Source: Actinobacteria bacterium IMCC26207 (GTDB lineage: Bacteria > Actinomycetota > Acidimicrobiia > Acidimicrobiales > Microtrichaceae). Taken from it: 64,000 nt of DNA. This document shows positions 1 through 6,787 of this stretch, piece by piece. The position numbers and the translations under genes were made by a program. Within the stretch, counting starts at the first letter, position 1, and the number at the start of each line of letters is the position of its first letter. The DNA is taken from positions 1 through 64,000 of the forward strand of contig LCZK01000009.1 of the NCBI GenBank assembly GCA_001025035.1, given 5' to 3'. The notes beneath the pieces are model-generated. The model worked only from the letters and a program-made list of their open reading frames with translations. It did no database searches and was not told the origin of the DNA.

Positions 1-14
1 CTGAACAAACGCAG

Positions 15-347
15 CTATCGCTGAGATTGGCGGTCGATCTCCGCCCCGAAAAAAGATGCTGCAGCCTTCAAAATCTCGTTCGCACGTTTCGTTTCCCGCA
101 ACTCTTTTCGCAAAGAACGAACCTCGGCTTCCAACTCGCTAACCGTGACCGCCTTACGCGATGACACCTCAGTTGTCGGTGTTGCTTGTTTGCACCACCC
201 ATACAACGTCGCGAACCTCACATTCACCAAAGGGGCCACGCGCAAACACACCGCTTTCAACGACTCCTCCGGTGTCCTCGTATCAAACACCATCCGCACA
301 GACGACTCATGAAGCTCTGCTGGATAACGGGCTTGGGTCTTATTCAT
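15..347 (-). CDS. IS3-family transposase OrfA
   Basis: 110-residue protein of the HTH_Tnp_1 / IS3 OrfA type. It has an N-terminal helix-turn-helix region (YPAELHESSVRMVF, then VRFATLYGWCKQA) and a C-terminal leucine-zipper-like coiled coil rich in E, L, R and K (ELEAEVRSLRKELRETKRANEILK). It ends in the usual ILKAAASFF stretch, where OrfA and OrfB overlap. OrfA binds the IS ends and is normally fused to OrfB by -1 frameshifting to make the active transposase. The start at 347 is preferred over the ATG two codons upstream because AGGAGG lies six bases before it. OrfB lies beyond the left edge. Confidence 0.85.
   Translation of the reverse strand: MNKTQARYPAELHESSVRMVFDTRTPEESLKAVCLRVAPLVNVRFATLYGWCKQATPTTEVSSRKAVTVSELEAEVRSLRKELRETKRANEILKAAASFFGAEIDRQSQR
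48..54 (-). other. Candidate -1 ribosomal frameshift heptamer (T TTT TTC) in the IS3 orfA
   Basis: On the coding strand the codons GCA TCT TTT TTC contain T_TTT_TTC, an X_XXY_YYZ slippery heptamer, exactly where IS3-family elements switch from OrfA to OrfB. After a -1 slip the new frame stays open to the window edge, reading RGGDRPPISAIAAFVQ, which resembles the start of IS3 OrfB proteins. The downstream stimulatory structure was not assessed. Confidence 0.55.
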
Positions 348-400
348 CAACATCCTCCTCAGGACAAGTATTTACCATGCACCAAACCCCAAGCGATTCA

Positions 401-861
401 CTTGTGCGCTGATGGTCGACCACACCGCCCGCTGCTGGGGCCAGAACACCTACGGCCAGCTCGGCAACAACACCAACACCGACTCCAAGGTGCCGGTCAC
501 GGTCCTCGACCCCGCCGACACCACCACCGCACTCGGCGGGATTGCGAGCATCGCCGCCGGCGGCTACCACACGTGTGCGCTGATGGTCGACCACACCGCC
601 CGCTGCTGGGGCCAGAACACCTACGGCCAGCTCGGCAACAACGCCAACACCGACTCCAAGGTGCCGGTCACGGTCCTCGACCCCGCCGACACCACCACCG
701 CACTCGGCGGGATCGCCAGCATCGCCGCCGGCGGCTACCACACGTGTGCGCTGATGGTCGACCACACCGCCCGCTGCTGGGGCCAGAACACCTACGGCCA
801 GCTCGGCAACAACGCCAACACCGACGCATCGGTGCCGGTCACGGTCAGCGACTGGGGATAA
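401..861 (+). pseudogene. RCC1-repeat protein, 5' truncated by the IS3-family element
   Basis: The frame encodes about two and two-thirds RCC1-like blades (HTARCWGQNTYGQLGNN...VPVTV...GIASIAAGGYHTCAL). RCC1/BLIP-II-type beta-propellers normally need about seven blades, and this fragment has no signal sequence, ribosome-binding site or N-terminal blades. The first visible ATG (412) is inside a blade and should not be taken as a real start. The last blade breaks off in TDASVPVTVSDWG before a stop, which may be the original C-terminus. Similar proteins in Actinobacteria are usually secreted or surface-exposed. The fragment was probably severed by the insertion or by later recombination at it. 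Confidence 0.75.
412..861 (+). repeat. 171-bp tandem repeat (57 codons) encoding RCC1 blades, about 2.6 copies
   Basis: Equivalent ATG codons fall at 412, 583 and 754, giving an exact 171-bp period. The copies differ at only a few positions (for example ACC/GCC in NTNT/NANT and a synonymous change in GGGATT/GGGATC). Near-identity at DNA level points to recent duplication or gene conversion. Confidence 0.9.
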
Positions 862-893
862 CCCACCCGGGCACACCCACCAAGCACTCGACG

Positions 894-913
894 GCCCCGG
901 GGGAACCCGGGGC
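894..913 (+). terminator. GC-rich hairpin downstream of the RCC1 fragment
   Basis: Perfect 8-bp stem GCCCCGGG / CCCGGGGC (894-901, 906-913) with a GGAA loop, 32 bases after the RCC1 stop codon. There is no T-run after it, so it may be a stalled or Rho-assisted terminator, or an mRNA 3'-end stabiliser. Confidence 0.4.
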
Positions 914-1351
914 TGACCAGCGTCCAAGACCTGACAAGCCCGACACACCGGTGTGCAACATTGTGTGCAAACTTTCGGGTTTTCGTGTGAAGACCCCACG
1001 AAACCACTCTTCAGAAGAGCTCAGATCCCACCCCTAGCAAGCATCTCGAATTACGGGGAAACCCCCACACCTCAGATAATAGGACTGTATCCTGACAAGG
1101 TTGACGCCTGGCGCTGCCGCCGGTTGCCATTGGGCGAATCGGAGCGTCCCAGTCAGGGGTTGTTGGCCCAAGTGACCGATCGCCGATTCGAGCGCTTCGA
1201 CGAGACCGAGGCCGAGGACGAGGGCAATCTGCGAACCGGCTTCGTCGCGGTCATGCGCCACCGCTACAGCAATGCCGGTCGCCGCGAGCGTGCGAAGGCT
1301 GGCTAGAACGGTGACCTCAGGAGTCGATCTTGGCATGCTCTCTGAATCATT

Positions 1352-1390
1352 GGCGCCGGTAAGCTACGGATTCCGTCGGTTACCGGCGCC
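1352..1390. repeat. Perfect 11-bp inverted repeat upstream of the lipoprotein gene
   Basis: GGCGCCGGTAA (1352-1362) and TTACCGGCGCC (1380-1390) are exact reverse complements separated by 17 bases. The centre lies about 115 bases before the start of the gene at 1487. It could be an operator for a dimeric regulator, a terminator for something upstream or an attenuator; no T-run follows. Confidence 0.55.
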
Positions 1391-1486
1391 AATGCGGAAT
1401 TGGTGCCGCGGGCAGGTTCTTGAAACTTTCTACCGCTTGATAGGCGTTGTGGTACCTTTCGCAGGTCAACTAACAGGGGGAAACTG

Positions 1487-2095
1487 ATGACTACTCGAAC
1501 TGCTCCAAAACGTGTCCTGGCGGCGATATTTATTATCGGCGCATTAGGAATGACCGCCGCTGCTTGCGCTCCGGCACCGACGGTGCCCTACTACGGCATC
1601 AGCTTTAGAGCTCCGGCCAACGCTTATGTGAACCGCACCTTCACACCGGCCCCAACAGCAACTTCGGGGCTGCCGGTGACATTGACCCTTGACGCAACGA
1701 GCACGGCCTGCACGTTGATCGGCGGAGTTGTTACATTCCAGGCCGTTGGCCCTTGCGTTATCAATGCCAACCAGCCAGGCAACGAGACTTTCGCTGCTGC
1801 ACGCCAGGTACAGCGCACCATCACCGTACGCGAGTGCCCTCCTCTTCGATCAGGCCTCTGGACAGGTCCCAGCGGAACGAGCGCAAATGTGATCTTCTCT
1901 GGCACAACCTTTAACGGGACAGTCAACCTGACTTCGCTGGGATTTGGAGTGCAGTCCTTCGTGGGGAGCGTGGCCTGCGAGGTAGTCAGCGGTTCGTTCA
2001 ACGGCACACCGCTTACTGGCATCCTGTCATTCGACGGGCGGATCCTATCGAGCAACTACAGCGGGATCTCGATCGTCCTCAACGCACCTGCGTAA
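1487..2095 (+). CDS. Secreted lipoprotein with one bacterial Ig-like domain
   Basis: 202 residues. A short basic N-terminus (TRTAPKR) and hydrophobic segment end in a lipobox-like AAAC, so lipidation at Cys27 is expected. The mature part has the pattern GLPVTLTLD...C...GGVVTFQAVGPCVINANQPGNETF..A..VQRTITV, which matches the Ig-like repeat domains of bacterial surface proteins, with two conserved cysteines that could form a disulfide. The last 90 residues, containing another cysteine pair, are not recognised. The start is supported by CAGGGGGAAACTG before ATG. The gene is monocistronic, followed by a strong terminator. A cell-surface role is inferred; no ligand can be named. Confidence 0.8.
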   Translation: MTTRTAPKRVLAAIFIIGALGMTAAACAPAPTVPYYGISFRAPANAYVNRTFTPAPTATSGLPVTLTLDATSTACTLIGGVVTFQAVGPCVINANQPGNETFAAARQVQRTITVRECPPLRSGLWTGPSGTSANVIFSGTTFNGTVNLTSLGFGVQSFVGSVACEVVSGSFNGTPLTGILSFDGRILSSNYSGISIVLNAPA

Positions 2096-2116
2096 CGGAA
2101 GTCGATCTTTAAAGAG

Positions 2117-2157
2117 GACCGGCTGGCACCTTGGGTGTCAGCCGGTCTTTCTTTTTG
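2117..2157 (+). terminator. Rho-independent terminator after the Ig-like lipoprotein gene
   Basis: A 14-bp stem with one G-T wobble (2117-2130 pairing with 2134-2147, GACCGGCTG...CAGCCGGTC) and a 3-base loop, followed by the T-rich tract TTTCTTTTT. It lies 21 bases after the stop codon. Confidence 0.9.
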
Positions 2158-2247
2158 TCTACATTCGGTATTGATCGGATCTCATTGAACAGATCGGAAC
2201 AGATCCCTAGCCATGGAGCGGGGCATTCAACGAATACCGATGGCCGC

Positions 2248-3192
2248 TCAGGGTGCTGCAGTTATCCACCCTGCTCGGAGCGAGACTTCCTCGGCTGCTT
2301 CACGCATCGCTGGTTCGTGCGCCCAGTAGTCGTAATCGACGTGGCGTCTTGAACACCAAGCAAACTGTCGGAACTCGCTGCAGTTGTCAATGAGCTGAAA
2401 GATGCTGAGCGGCCAGACCCCAGAACAGGTGCCGTCGAACTCGCCACACCAACTCACAGTTCGACTCACGAGCCCCGCCGGAACGTAAGGAACCCTCGGG
2501 CCCAAAAGTCCGTGACCGGAAGGAACCTGCACTCGTTCTGCTCGCGCCCAAGGCCCCCGGGTGAATCTAGGATCGCCAAACAACTGAAGCGTATCGATCC
2601 GCCCTTGGGTCGCCTCCGAAACCTGACGAAGGCCCAGAGCGATTGAGTCAGCACCCATTGAGGTGCCTACTACCGCCAACCTGCTGTTGGGGCAGGTTGC
2701 TGCGATCTGCTCAAGTACCGAAACTGCTTCTGCTGCGCCAACTCGGCGTGACTCGTTATAGCCACCCAGGATCGCATAATCCTCGGGGCTGGCCGCTCTT
2801 GTGTCCACGCCAACCACCTGGTCAAAACCGAATGCCGGGTAGCCGCCAGGGTCGAGCACAGCGTCACCGTTGAGATCGCCAAGTTCCAAGATACGAAGGC
2901 TGTGACCCGGCGCAACGCTAGCCAATTGCTTGCGGAAGTTCCGGTTGATTGAGGCTGCCTCCCAGCTTGCAACGTCTTGTGAGCTTCCACGTGCTGTGAC
3001 GAGTACAACATCGGCACATGGCGCTGCTGGCACCGCGAATGGACCGCTAGGGGCTACCGGGGTGCAGGCTGTTGCGGCAGCGGCCATCACGACGGCAACC
3101 GCCATGAGGGCCTTCGCCGGGCGAAGGATTCCGCCCTGCTCGCGTTTCCGATTCAGTCCCGCTAAATCCCGCCGCATAAGGTGATCGCCCAT
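2248..3192 (-). CDS. Cutinase-like lipoprotein (alpha/beta-hydrolase)
   Basis: 314 residues. A basic, hydrophobic N-terminus ends in a lipobox-like ATAC (Cys43). The mature protein follows the cutinase fold: oxyanion strand with ARGSSQD (residues 68-73), nucleophile motif GTSMGA (Ser178; most cutinases have GYSQGA), Asp253 in WCGEFDGTCS between two cysteines as in family members, and His284 in RRHVDYD. Cutinases and mycobacterial culp proteins hydrolyse esters, lipids or polyesters outside the cell. A small insertion, LNGDAVLDPGG, follows the first strand. An alternative start lies five codons downstream (MRRDL). The substrate is unknown; the triad assignment is by motif order. Confidence 0.8.
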   Translation of the reverse strand: MGDHLMRRDLAGLNRKREQGGILRPAKALMAVAVVMAAAATACTPVAPSGPFAVPAAPCADVVLVTARGSSQDVASWEAASINRNFRKQLASVAPGHSLRILELGDLNGDAVLDPGGYPAFGFDQVVGVDTRAASPEDYAILGGYNESRRVGAAEAVSVLEQIAATCPNSRLAVVGTSMGADSIALGLRQVSEATQGRIDTLQLFGDPRFTRGPWARAERVQVPSGHGLLGPRVPYVPAGLVSRTVSWCGEFDGTCSGVWPLSIFQLIDNCSEFRQFAWCSRRHVDYDYWAHEPAMREAAEEVSLRAGWITAAP

Positions 3193-3265
3193 CTATAAAG
3201 AAGTCTTCGGAGAGTACCGAACGAATCAATGAGGGTCAACCATTGGCTTGACTAGCAATGCTGCT

Positions 3266-4021
3266 TTAGGGACGTTGCTGAGGAGACAGCGCCCGATCCA
3301 TCAGGCCGTTCCCCACCACCGGTTGACCATGGCCTGGAAGCAGGTGACCAACAGGCAGCATTCGTAACTGCTCCTCTGTGAGCGCTGCCGATTCAGGGTC
3401 GCATACCTCGGGCGTAAACCAGGCCCTGCCTTTTCGAGACAGCACTGCGTCGCCCGAGAGCAGCACCCCCGTTGTTGGGTTCCAGAGCGCCAAAGAATCG
3501 TCAGTATGACCGGGCACTTGAATCACCTGCCAAGCAGGCGCGCCGGGAACTTCATCGCCGTGAGCGAGCCAGTGATCTGCACCGTTTGGGAACCGTGCCG
3601 TTCCCCCACCCACCCCAGTATGGCGACCCGTTCGGGCGATCTCGAACACCGAACCAAAGTCCCAGGGCTGCTCCCGCAGAATCGACCGAACTTTGGCAAT
3701 CTCGGGTAGTCCCGGGCCGCGTGGAGTCTCGCCTGCGAGGTAGTCCCGAATCCGCCGAGGCAGACAAACCTGTGCCCCGAACGCATGTAGATCGGGCAGG
3801 CCACCCACATGGTCAACATGACCGTGCGTGGCGACCACCACCGGCTTTGGCCCACCTGCCGCCTCAATCATCGCAATCGCAGCAGCAGTCGTGGAGGGCA
3901 GACCCGGATCAACGATGAGCGCCCTGCCATCTCCCCCGTCATGCACTAGGTAACAGTTAAAAATCCATCGCGACAGGACGGTGACGCCTACCTCAGCTAA
4001 TTCCGTGACACGTACTGACAT
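3266..4021 (-). CDS. Metallo-beta-lactamase-fold hydrolase
   Basis: About 251 residues. THGHVDHVGG supplies the HxHxDH zinc motif; further ligand candidates are the His in VPGHTDDSL, the Asp in LLSGDAVLS and the His near the end in LLPGHGQP. This is the glyoxalase-II-like MBL layout, typically hydrolysing thioesters, lactones or related esters in the cytoplasm. The open frame continues upstream to 4144, but that extension translates the 47-bp palindromic element at 4058-4104. The start at 4021 (MSVRVTELAEV) is preceded by GGAAG and is preferred. The gene diverges from the S16 protease gene. The substrate cannot be deduced. Confidence 0.85.
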   Translation of the reverse strand: MSVRVTELAEVGVTVLSRWIFNCYLVHDGGDGRALIVDPGLPSTTAAAIAMIEAAGGPKPVVVATHGHVDHVGGLPDLHAFGAQVCLPRRIRDYLAGETPRGPGLPEIAKVRSILREQPWDFGSVFEIARTGRHTGVGGGTARFPNGADHWLAHGDEVPGAPAWQVIQVPGHTDDSLALWNPTTGVLLSGDAVLSRKGRAWFTPEVCDPESAALTEEQLRMLPVGHLLPGHGQPVVGNGLMDRALSPQQRP

Positions 4022-4057
4022 CAACTCAGTCTTCCACGCATGGTCTCCCCGCCTCGC

Positions 4058-4104
4058 GTCTGGAGCGGTTTTTCGACACATACTGTCGATTTTGCGCTCC
4101 AGAC
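4058..4104. repeat. 47-bp palindromic intergenic element, copy 1
   Basis: Nested inverted repeats: an outer perfect 10-bp stem GTCTGGAGCG (4058-4067) / CGCTCCAGAC (4095-4104) and an inner CGACA (4074-4078) / TGTCG (4084-4088) around CATAC. It sits in the divergent intergenic region between the MBL-fold and S16 protease genes. Copy 2 at 6674-6720 is nearly identical. Confidence 0.9.
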
Positions 4105-4143
4105 CGGATTGAACTGGCCGCGACCCAACTAGGTTGGCTGGCA

Positions 4144-6126
4144 ATGGCCAGTCGGAAGACGATCTCTCACAAGCGATTGATCCGATTGGCGGCCGTGGCA
4201 GTTGTAGCTGCGCTGCTGCTCGGCGTTGTCACCTTCGAACTCTCGAAGCGCAATTCAAACCATCGAGTGACTGTTCACGCCCTCTGGTATGGCACATCTT
4301 CAGAGGGCAAAGTAGTCAGCGGCGTTACCCCAGTTGAGATCACTGCAGTTGCAGACGACCCAGACAGTCCTCTTGCGGTGGACCTTCGCGGCCTTCAAGC
4401 CGAGGGGGCCGGACCGATGTGGACTGCAGCTACCTCGGTGGCAGCCGTTCAGGCTGTCCTTGAGTCGGGCGTAGATCCACGTATCGGGCAACTGCAGTAC
4501 TCCCTCAACGAAGAGATCGATGGACCATCGGCTGGCGCCCTCATGACCGTTGGGTCGCTTGCAGCAATCGCCGGCGTTGCAATCTCGGAGTCGATCACGA
4601 TGACAGGCACGGTGTTACCCGATGGTTCAGTCGGGGCTGTGGCTGGCATCCCAGCCAAAATCAGAGCTGCAGCAGAAGCGGGGTTCACTCAGGTCTTGAT
4701 TCCGATTGGCTCCGAGGTATCAGTGGACCCGAGCACCAAACTCGCAGTGGACACCATCGACCAAGGAAAGTCGCTCGGCGTCACGGTTACGCCTGTAAGG
4801 AGTATCCCCGAGGCCTACTCCATCCTGACAGGGACGGCCCTAGAGAAGTCAGTAGCCGCTCCTCGACCGATCGACTCAGGGATTCTGCAACTCCTGAGGA
4901 CCCGCAGCGAAGGGCTCATCCTCTCGGCTCAAGCAGTCCAGGATTCTCTGCAGCCGGAATTGGGTTCTGAGTCGTCGGGGTCTGAGTCCGACACGACCAC
5001 ATCGGCGACGGCATCCGAGCCAGACGCACTTGCCGAGTCCCCCTCGGTTGCCGAGTCCCCTTCGGTTGCAGAGCCACCCGCACTTGCAGAATCCCCTTCG
5101 GTTGGAGAGTTAATTGATGCTGCGGAAACGGCACTTGCTCAGAAGGATCCGGTCCTAGCTTTTGCCGCCGCTGCCGAGGCTTCGTTAGCAGCACGCCGAC
5201 AGACAGTCTCAGCCACTTTCGCAGCCCAGAGCGACACGCCACTCGTTGAACTCACCGCTCAGGTTGCGCTCGAGGCAGAGGAATCCCGAGTCCTGATCAA
5301 CGCCGAGATTCGCCGCACAGCAGAATTTCCGGTGACCAAGATTGCGCAGCTCCCAGCCCTTGGCGCCACATTGGCCTGGGGAGATTTTGCACTGTCCTCA
5401 ATCAACGTTGTTCAGGATCGCCTCAAGGCCGTGGACACGTTCGCTGAACTTGTAGAGATTGCGCAGTTTCTTGAGGTGGCTCAATTTGAAGCAGAGACTT
5501 ACATGACAGCCGATGCCGAGGCATTGCAGTACTTGGGCATACGGCCAATGTCAGATACGAAGGCCACCGTCGGCCTACTCAATGCCTATGTAGACCTTCT
5601 CAACTACGCCGCCACCTCGAACCGCATCTACGCCGAAAGTCTGGGTCTCGACAACAGCAGCAGTCCCTATCTAACAGATCTCATCAGCGAATCAGCTAGC
5701 CAAGCAACGATCGACGCTCCGGAAACCTTCAAGCTCCGAGGGCCGACTGCTCAGGTTTCGCGTCGCCTAGGAGTAGCCATGCTGAGCTTTGTCGAGACCA
5801 CACAATTGGTCAACAACCTGACTGCTCAAGCATCCGCTGCTGGGGATGACCCGCCGAACCTGCTGCCCATCAAGGATCCAGAACAGGTGCAATCCGAGGC
5901 AGAGGCCGCAAATCAAATCGCCAAGGGTCAGGTTCGCAAAATTCACGCAGCGAGCCTAGACCCCTCTGCGATTCAGTGGCACAGCCAATGGGGCGCCGAC
6001 CTTGCATTTGGTCGCTTACCGCAGACAAGTGATGAGCAGAAGCTGCACGGGGTGGTCTTCCAATGGTTCGCAGTGCTGCAGAGTCGACTGCTCGTCGCAC
6101 TCGATGGTCTCGAGGTAAAGAATTGA
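4144..6126 (+). CDS. Membrane-anchored Lon-type (S16) serine protease with a large unrecognised C-terminal region
   Basis: 660 residues. A basic N-terminus and one transmembrane segment (about 13-30) suggest anchoring with the rest outside. Residues about 60-230 are a Lon proteolytic domain: Ser129 in EIDGPSAG and Lys172 in GIPAKIRAA form the Ser-Lys dyad. The 43-residue spacing equals that of E. coli Lon (S679/K722). There is no AAA+ ATPase domain, so it cannot be a classical Lon. After a low-complexity linker with ESPSVAESPSVAEPPALAESPSV repeats (about 275-320), residues about 320-650 look helical and alanine-rich with no family I recognise. The gene is followed 19 bases later by a VOC gene. 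A substrate-binding role for the C-terminal region is inferred only. Confidence 0.8.
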   Translation: MASRKTISHKRLIRLAAVAVVAALLLGVVTFELSKRNSNHRVTVHALWYGTSSEGKVVSGVTPVEITAVADDPDSPLAVDLRGLQAEGAGPMWTAATSVAAVQAVLESGVDPRIGQLQYSLNEEIDGPSAGALMTVGSLAAIAGVAISESITMTGTVLPDGSVGAVAGIPAKIRAAAEAGFTQVLIPIGSEVSVDPSTKLAVDTIDQGKSLGVTVTPVRSIPEAYSILTGTALEKSVAAPRPIDSGILQLLRTRSEGLILSAQAVQDSLQPELGSESSGSESDTTTSATASEPDALAESPSVAESPSVAEPPALAESPSVGELIDAAETALAQKDPVLAFAAAAEASLAARRQTVSATFAAQSDTPLVELTAQVALEAEESRVLINAEIRRTAEFPVTKIAQLPALGATLAWGDFALSSINVVQDRLKAVDTFAELVEIAQFLEVAQFEAETYMTADAEALQYLGIRPMSDTKATVGLLNAYVDLLNYAATSNRIYAESLGLDNSSSPYLTDLISESASQATIDAPETFKLRGPTAQVSRRLGVAMLSFVETTQLVNNLTAQASAAGDDPPNLLPIKDPEQVQSEAEAANQIAKGQVRKIHAASLDPSAIQWHSQWGADLAFGRLPQTSDEQKLHGVVFQWFAVLQSRLLVALDGLEVKN

Positions 6127-6145
6127 TCGCTGAACGGAGACACAG

Positions 6146-6658
6146 ATGACAGACCATGGCCTTCAAGGCGAGCAGCTAGAAATTTTCACCGCCCGCCGGG
6201 AAGCAATCGCCGCTCAGCACCTCAAGACATCTGGTTCACGCCCAGCTACGAGCGCTCGCGGCGTTCATCACGTAGCGCTGATCTCCTCCGATGTGGAACA
6301 GACCGTCAGATTTTATGATGGCCTCTTGGGGTTCCCCCTTGTCGAAATGTTCGAGAACCGTGACTACCTCGGGTCAACTCACTTCTTCTTCGACATCGGC
6401 CTTGGCAATAACCTGGCGTTTTTTGACCTTCCTGGAGTTGATCTCGGCCCGTATGCAGAGGTGCTCGGCGGTCTGCATCACATCGCCATCTCGATGGAGC
6501 CTGCTCAGTGGGAGGCTGCCCGAGATCGACTCGACAAAGCCGGAGTGAACTACGACCACCAGTCGGGAACATCGCTTTACTTTCTGGGGCCCGACGGCGA
6601 ACGCCTCGAACTGATCAGCGATCCGCTTGGCTGGATGTACGGAAACTCGATCGGCTGA
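6146..6658 (+). CDS. VOC (glyoxalase/bleomycin-resistance) superfamily protein
   Basis: 170 residues. After about 35 N-terminal residues it contains two beta-alpha-beta-beta-beta modules: GVHHVALISSDVEQTVRFYDGLLGFPLVE and LHHIAISM...GERLELISDP. His in VHHVAL, His in LHHIAI and Glu in ERLELI are at the positions used for metal binding in this superfamily. Members include glyoxalase I, extradiol dioxygenases and methylmalonyl-CoA epimerase; the length and single-unit form do not settle which. It lies 19 bases after the S16 protease gene and is probably co-transcribed with it. A palindromic element follows its stop codon. Confidence 0.8.
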   Translation: MTDHGLQGEQLEIFTARREAIAAQHLKTSGSRPATSARGVHHVALISSDVEQTVRFYDGLLGFPLVEMFENRDYLGSTHFFFDIGLGNNLAFFDLPGVDLGPYAEVLGGLHHIAISMEPAQWEAARDRLDKAGVNYDHQSGTSLYFLGPDGERLELISDPLGWMYGNSIG

Positions 6659-6673
6659 CCCGGCCATGTGCGC

Positions 6674-6720
6674 GTCTGGAGCGGTTTTTCGACACATACT
6701 GTCGATTTTCCGCTGCAGAC
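6674..6720. repeat. 47-bp palindromic intergenic element, copy 2
   Basis: Differs from copy 1 (4058-4104) at only two of 47 positions. The inner CGACA-CATAC-TGTCG core is identical; one difference falls in the right outer arm (CGCTGCAGAC), giving a single stem mismatch, but here the stem can extend outward (GCGTCTG / CAGACGC, 6672-6678 and 6716-6722). It lies 15 bases after the VOC stop codon and about 70 bases before the next start. Confidence 0.9.
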
Positions 6721-6787
6721 GCGATGAGCAGGAGCCGTGCGATAGTGAGGACCACCTAGAAGCTTGACGAACCATCAGAAGGACACC

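Larger units (their letters stand above)
1..400 (-). mobile_element. IS3-family insertion sequence, partial (left end plus orfA)
   Basis: The element reads leftward and runs off the window at base 1. Its outer end is placed at base 400, where the minus strand begins TGAATCGCTTGGGGTTTGG, a TGA-plus-G-rich start like the terminal inverted repeats of many IS3-family elements. Just outside this point (from about 401) the DNA matches the RCC1 repeat next door, so the junction is visible directly. Only orfA and the first few codons of a -1-frame orfB are present; the other terminus and any target duplication cannot be seen. Confidence 0.75.
862..1486. other. 625-bp stretch with no supported gene
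   Basis: Short overlapping frames exist on both strands (for example 953-1306 on plus and 1034-1336 on minus), but none has a recognisable domain, good ribosome-binding site or convincing start. The stretch holds a GC-rich hairpin just after the RCC1 fragment, the palindrome CACACCGGTGTG at 944-955, a larger inverted repeat at 1352-1390, and the leader of the lipoprotein gene at 1487. It may be decayed remnant DNA from the IS/RCC1 rearrangement. Confidence 0.5.

Noticed and set aside
944..955. 12-bp palindrome CACACCGGTGTG as an operator
   Set aside because: Short palindromes of this size are frequent in GC-rich DNA and it has no gene start nearby.
340..999. 219-codon minus-strand frame with glycine/valine-rich repeats
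   Set aside because: It is the antisense shadow of the 171-bp RCC1 repeats; the repeats fit the plus-strand RCC1 frame far better.
186..1037. 283-codon frame on the plus strand overlapping the IS and RCC1 region
   Set aside because: It is an arginine/histidine-rich shadow of the RCC1 repeats in another frame, with no start signal or domain.
1034..1336. 100-codon minus-strand frame in the gap before the lipoprotein gene
   Set aside because: No recognisable domain, no ribosome-binding site and codon use is unremarkable; overlapped by an equally poor plus-strand frame.
4022..4144. Longer N-terminus for the MBL-fold protein
   Set aside because: The extension translates the 47-bp palindromic element, which also gives the same peptide in another frame at 6.7 kb. 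The start at 4021 has its own GGAAG site.
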